Source: JBOGGN01 sp050744165
GTDB lineage: Bacteria > Actinomycetota > Acidimicrobiia > Acidimicrobiales > Palsa-688
DNA length: 7,316 nt
Direction of reading: 5' to 3'
Assembly: GCA_050744165.1 (NCBI GenBank)
Contig: JBOGGN010000415.1
Coordinates: 1-7,316 of the forward strand
This document shows, in pieces, positions 5,755 to 7,316 of this stretch; position 1 is the first letter of the stretch; each line of letters starts with the position of its first letter. The position numbers and the translations under genes were made by a program. The notes beneath the pieces were generated by a model. The model was not told where the DNA came from and did no database searches. It worked only from the letters and a program-made list of their open reading frames with translations.

Positions 5755-7316
5755 CCGGGGGCGGCTGCGGCCAGAGGGCCTGCGGCCGGTGGGCCTGCGG
5801 CCGGTGGGCCTGCGCCGTCCTGCTGGCCGCTACCGCGATGTCGTTGGGTGCGGCCAAGGCGAGCGCTGCGGTGGCGGGTCAGCCGCCGGCCGCTGCGGTG
5901 CAGCCGTTGGCGGTGGCGGTCCAGCCGTTGGCGGTGGCGGTCGAGCCGGCCGGCCCGGCGGTGACGGCGCCAGCGGCCTCGCCGGTTCTTGGCCCAAGTG
6001 GCGAGCCCGGCACACCAGCAGGACCGGCTGGACCGCTGGCCCCGGAAACACCAGCTGCGGCGGTCCCCGGCGACCTTCCCTGCGTTCCCGTCGTATGCAG
6101 CCTGGGTTCCGACGCGGTCAAGTCGGTGGCGCAGACCGTGCTCGGGTCCTTTGCCAGCTTCCTTGCCCAGGGGGTGGCGGACGTTCTCGACCAGGTCGCC
6201 ACTGCCATCGACAACACCACCAAGGTCACCCTCGACGCCTCCTGGTTCCAGAGCAACTTCGACGCCATGCGCAGCCTGGCGGTTTTGGTCCTGCTCCCGA
6301 TGGTGCTGGTCGGGCTCATCTCCGCCGTGATCCGTCGCGACGCCTCGCAGCTGTGGCGGGCCGGTGGCGTCTACATACCGGTGGCCATCTTGGGTGGCGT
6401 GCTGCTCATCGCTCTGACCGAGAAGGCATTGGCGGTCACCGATTGGGCGACGGCCGCCCTGACGGGCAACGTCACGACCAGTGACCACTCCGCGGTCGCG
6501 ATCCTGAAAAACGCCGTGTTGGTCATCTCCGGCGATCCATCGCTGGCGAGCGCCCTGGCCGAGGTGGTGCTCATGATTGCTCTCTTCGGCGCTCTGTTGA
6601 TCTGGATGGAACTCCTGCTGCGGACCGCCGCCATCTATGTGGTCGTGCTGTTCCTGCCGCTCGCGATGAGTGGTCTGGTCTGGAAGGGCAGCGCCCAGTG
6701 GACGAGAAAAATGCTGGAGGCCCTGGTGGCGTTGATCCTGAGCAAGTTCGTCATCGTCGTCGTCTTGGCGCTGGCGGCGGGCATGATCACCGCCGGCAAG
6801 GGGGTCGGCACCGTGATGGAGGGGGCCACATTGTTGATGCTGGCCGCGGCCGCGCCTTTCGCCCTACTGCGGCTGGTGCCGATCGTCGAGGCGGGCGCCA
6901 TCGGCCACCTGGAAGGACTCGAACGCCGGCCGCTGGCCGCGGCCAAGCGGGCTGCCTCGACCGCGCTGCAAGTGGCGATGCTCGGTGCCGGGTCCGGAGG
7001 CGGCGCCCTGGCGGACAACGGCGGCGACGCGGGCGCCGCCTTGGGCGGGCACCGAGAGGCTGGCGGCCAGCTCGCCTCCGTCGGCTCACCCGACGGCGGT
7101 GGGTCGCGCGGTCAAGGGCCCAGCGGTGGGGGGCCGAGCGGTGGGGGTTCGACAGCACCGCCGCCACCGACCGCACCGCAAAGCCTTCCCGGTCCAGCCA
7201 GCTCACTCCCGCCCGGCACCGCCGGACCCGCATCCGGCACCGCGGGCCTCCCACCCGGCACCGCGGGCCCCGCCGATGCCGAGACCGATCCCGCGTCGGA
7301 GGTCGTCGGTGCCGGC
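5751..7316 (+). CDS. VirB6/TrbL-like polytopic channel protein, 3' end beyond the window
   Basis: The frame is open for 522 codons to the last base without a stop, so the gene is truncated by the window edge. The GTG at 5751 overlaps the previous TGA as GTGA and has GGGAAG 5 bases upstream; an in-frame ATG at 5838 would cut away half the leader. Residues 1-39 form a signal peptide: an Arg-rich n-region, core ACAVLLAATAMSLGAA and probable cleavage after AKASA. Residues 40-108 are an Ala/Pro-rich linker, followed by C111 and C116. Hydrophobic segments lie near 174-194, 206-228, 268-288, 292-310, 320-344 and 357-378. LLRTAAIYVVVLFLPLAMSGLVW (288-311) and LSKFVIVVVLALAAG (330-344) resemble the TrbL/VirB6-like proteins of actinobacterial conjugation loci. 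Residues 412-522 are a Gly/Pro/Ala-rich, probably disordered tail with repeats. Its role would be the inner-membrane part of the DNA-transfer channel. Confidence 0.8.
   Translation, partial: MTGGGCGQRACGRWACGRWACAVLLAATAMSLGAAKASAAVAGQPPAAAVQPLAVAVQPLAVAVEPAGPAVTAPAASPVLGPSGEPGTPAGPAGPLAPETPAAAVPGDLPCVPVVCSLGSDAVKSVAQTVLGSFASFLAQGVADVLDQVATAIDNTTKVTLDASWFQSNFDAMRSLAVLVLLPMVLVGLISAVIRRDASQLWRAGGVYIPVAILGGVLLIALTEKALAVTDWATAALTGNVTTSDHSAVAILKNAVLVISGDPSLASALAEVVLMIALFGALLIWMELLLRTAAIYVVVLFLPLAMSGLVWKGSAQWTRKMLEALVALILSKFVIVVVLALAAGMITAGKGVGTVMEGATLLMLAAAAPFALLRLVPIVEAGAIGHLEGLERRPLAAAKRAASTALQVAMLGAGSGGGALADNGGDAGAALGGHREAGGQLASVGSPDGGGSRGQGPSGGGPSGGGSTAPPPPTAPQSLPGPASSLPPGTAGPASGTAGLPPGTAGPADAETDPASEVVGAG
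5776..5814 (+). repeat. 15-bp tandem repeat, 2.6 copies, in the VirB6-like leader
   Basis: GGGCCTGCGGCCGGT occurs at 5776-5790 and 5791-5805, with a partial third copy at 5806-5814. It lies in frame and encodes a five-residue period (A-C-G-R-W) that places cysteines at residues 6, 11, 16 and 21 of the leader. Copy-number changes would keep the frame. Confidence 0.85.
5901..5942 (+). repeat. 21-bp perfect tandem duplication in the VirB6-like linker
   Basis: CAGCCGTTGGCGGTGGCGGTC (21 bases) is present twice without mismatch at 5901-5921 and 5922-5942, followed by a partial diverged copy. It encodes QPLAVAV twice in the low-complexity linker after the signal peptide. Confidence 0.85.
7116..7145 (+). 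repeat. 15-bp near-perfect tandem duplication in the VirB6-like tail
   Basis: GGGCCCAGCGGTGGG (7116-7130) is followed by GGGCCGAGCGGTGGG (7131-7145), one mismatch in 15. It encodes the Gly-rich GPSGG repeats in the predicted disordered tail. Confidence 0.8.
7212..7274 (+). repeat. 21-bp imperfect tandem repeat, 3 copies, in the VirB6-like tail
   Basis: Three consecutive 21-base units start at 7212, 7233 and 7254, each with a CCGGCACCGC core. They encode PGTAGPA, SGTAGLP and PGTAGPA. This is a low-complexity Pro/Gly/Ala segment, probably disordered. Confidence 0.8.

Noticed and set aside
1..7316. tRNA or rRNA genes, CRISPR array, insertion sequence ends or att sites
   Set aside because: I saw no spaced direct repeats of CRISPR type, no tRNA cloverleaf, no transposase or integrase and no terminal inverted repeats; the short tandem repeats are all inside one coding region.

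Overview
The window is GC-rich throughout, with strong G/C preference at third codon positions. Gene content points to a member of the Actinomycetota: an AbiEi/DUF559 fusion protein, a MobF (TrwC-type) relaxase with the long actinobacterial C-terminal region, and a TrbL/VirB6-like protein with a Pro/Gly-rich tail. A finer taxonomic call is not supported. The gene set indicates a conjugative plasmid or an integrative conjugative element; integration ends, an integrase and a replication gene are not visible, so which of the two it is stays open.

Layout from left to right. (1) 57-980 (+): an AbiEi-like winged-helix domain fused to a DUF559/Vsr-like nuclease fold, preceded by a hairpin and a palindrome. 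(2) 977-5350 (-): a three-gene block read right to left, consisting of the relaxase (2459-5350), a UPF0104/LPG-synthase-TM-type membrane protein (1381-2412) and a small lipoprotein (977-1384). The last two overlap by ATGA. The lipoprotein gene and the AbiEi-like gene converge, and their stop codons share the four bases CTAG. (3) 5351-5445: a divergent intergenic region, AT-rich in its middle, with a near-perfect inverted repeat. (4) 5446-7316 (+): the start of a mating-pore operon, made of a two-TM VirB2-like small protein overlapping (GTGA) a VirB6/TrbL-like polytopic protein that runs off the right edge. This last gene starts with GTG.

How the genes would work together (inference): the relaxase nicks the element's origin of transfer and enters the recipient with the strand. 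The rightward operon builds the channel and presumably continues with the ATPases beyond the edge. The membrane protein and lipoprotein behind the relaxase are not standard transfer genes and may be cargo, envelope-modifying, or exclusion functions.

The most notable observations are these. The relaxase keeps an intact HUH nuclease site, but the helicase half has lost its Walker A lysine, its DE box, its motif III and its late HKxQ motif while keeping an open frame, so it looks like a pseudo-helicase. The relaxase and AbiEi-like mRNAs also both have their ribosome-binding sequence buried in the 3' arm of a leader hairpin with similar (C)TTCTC...GAGAA(G) arms.
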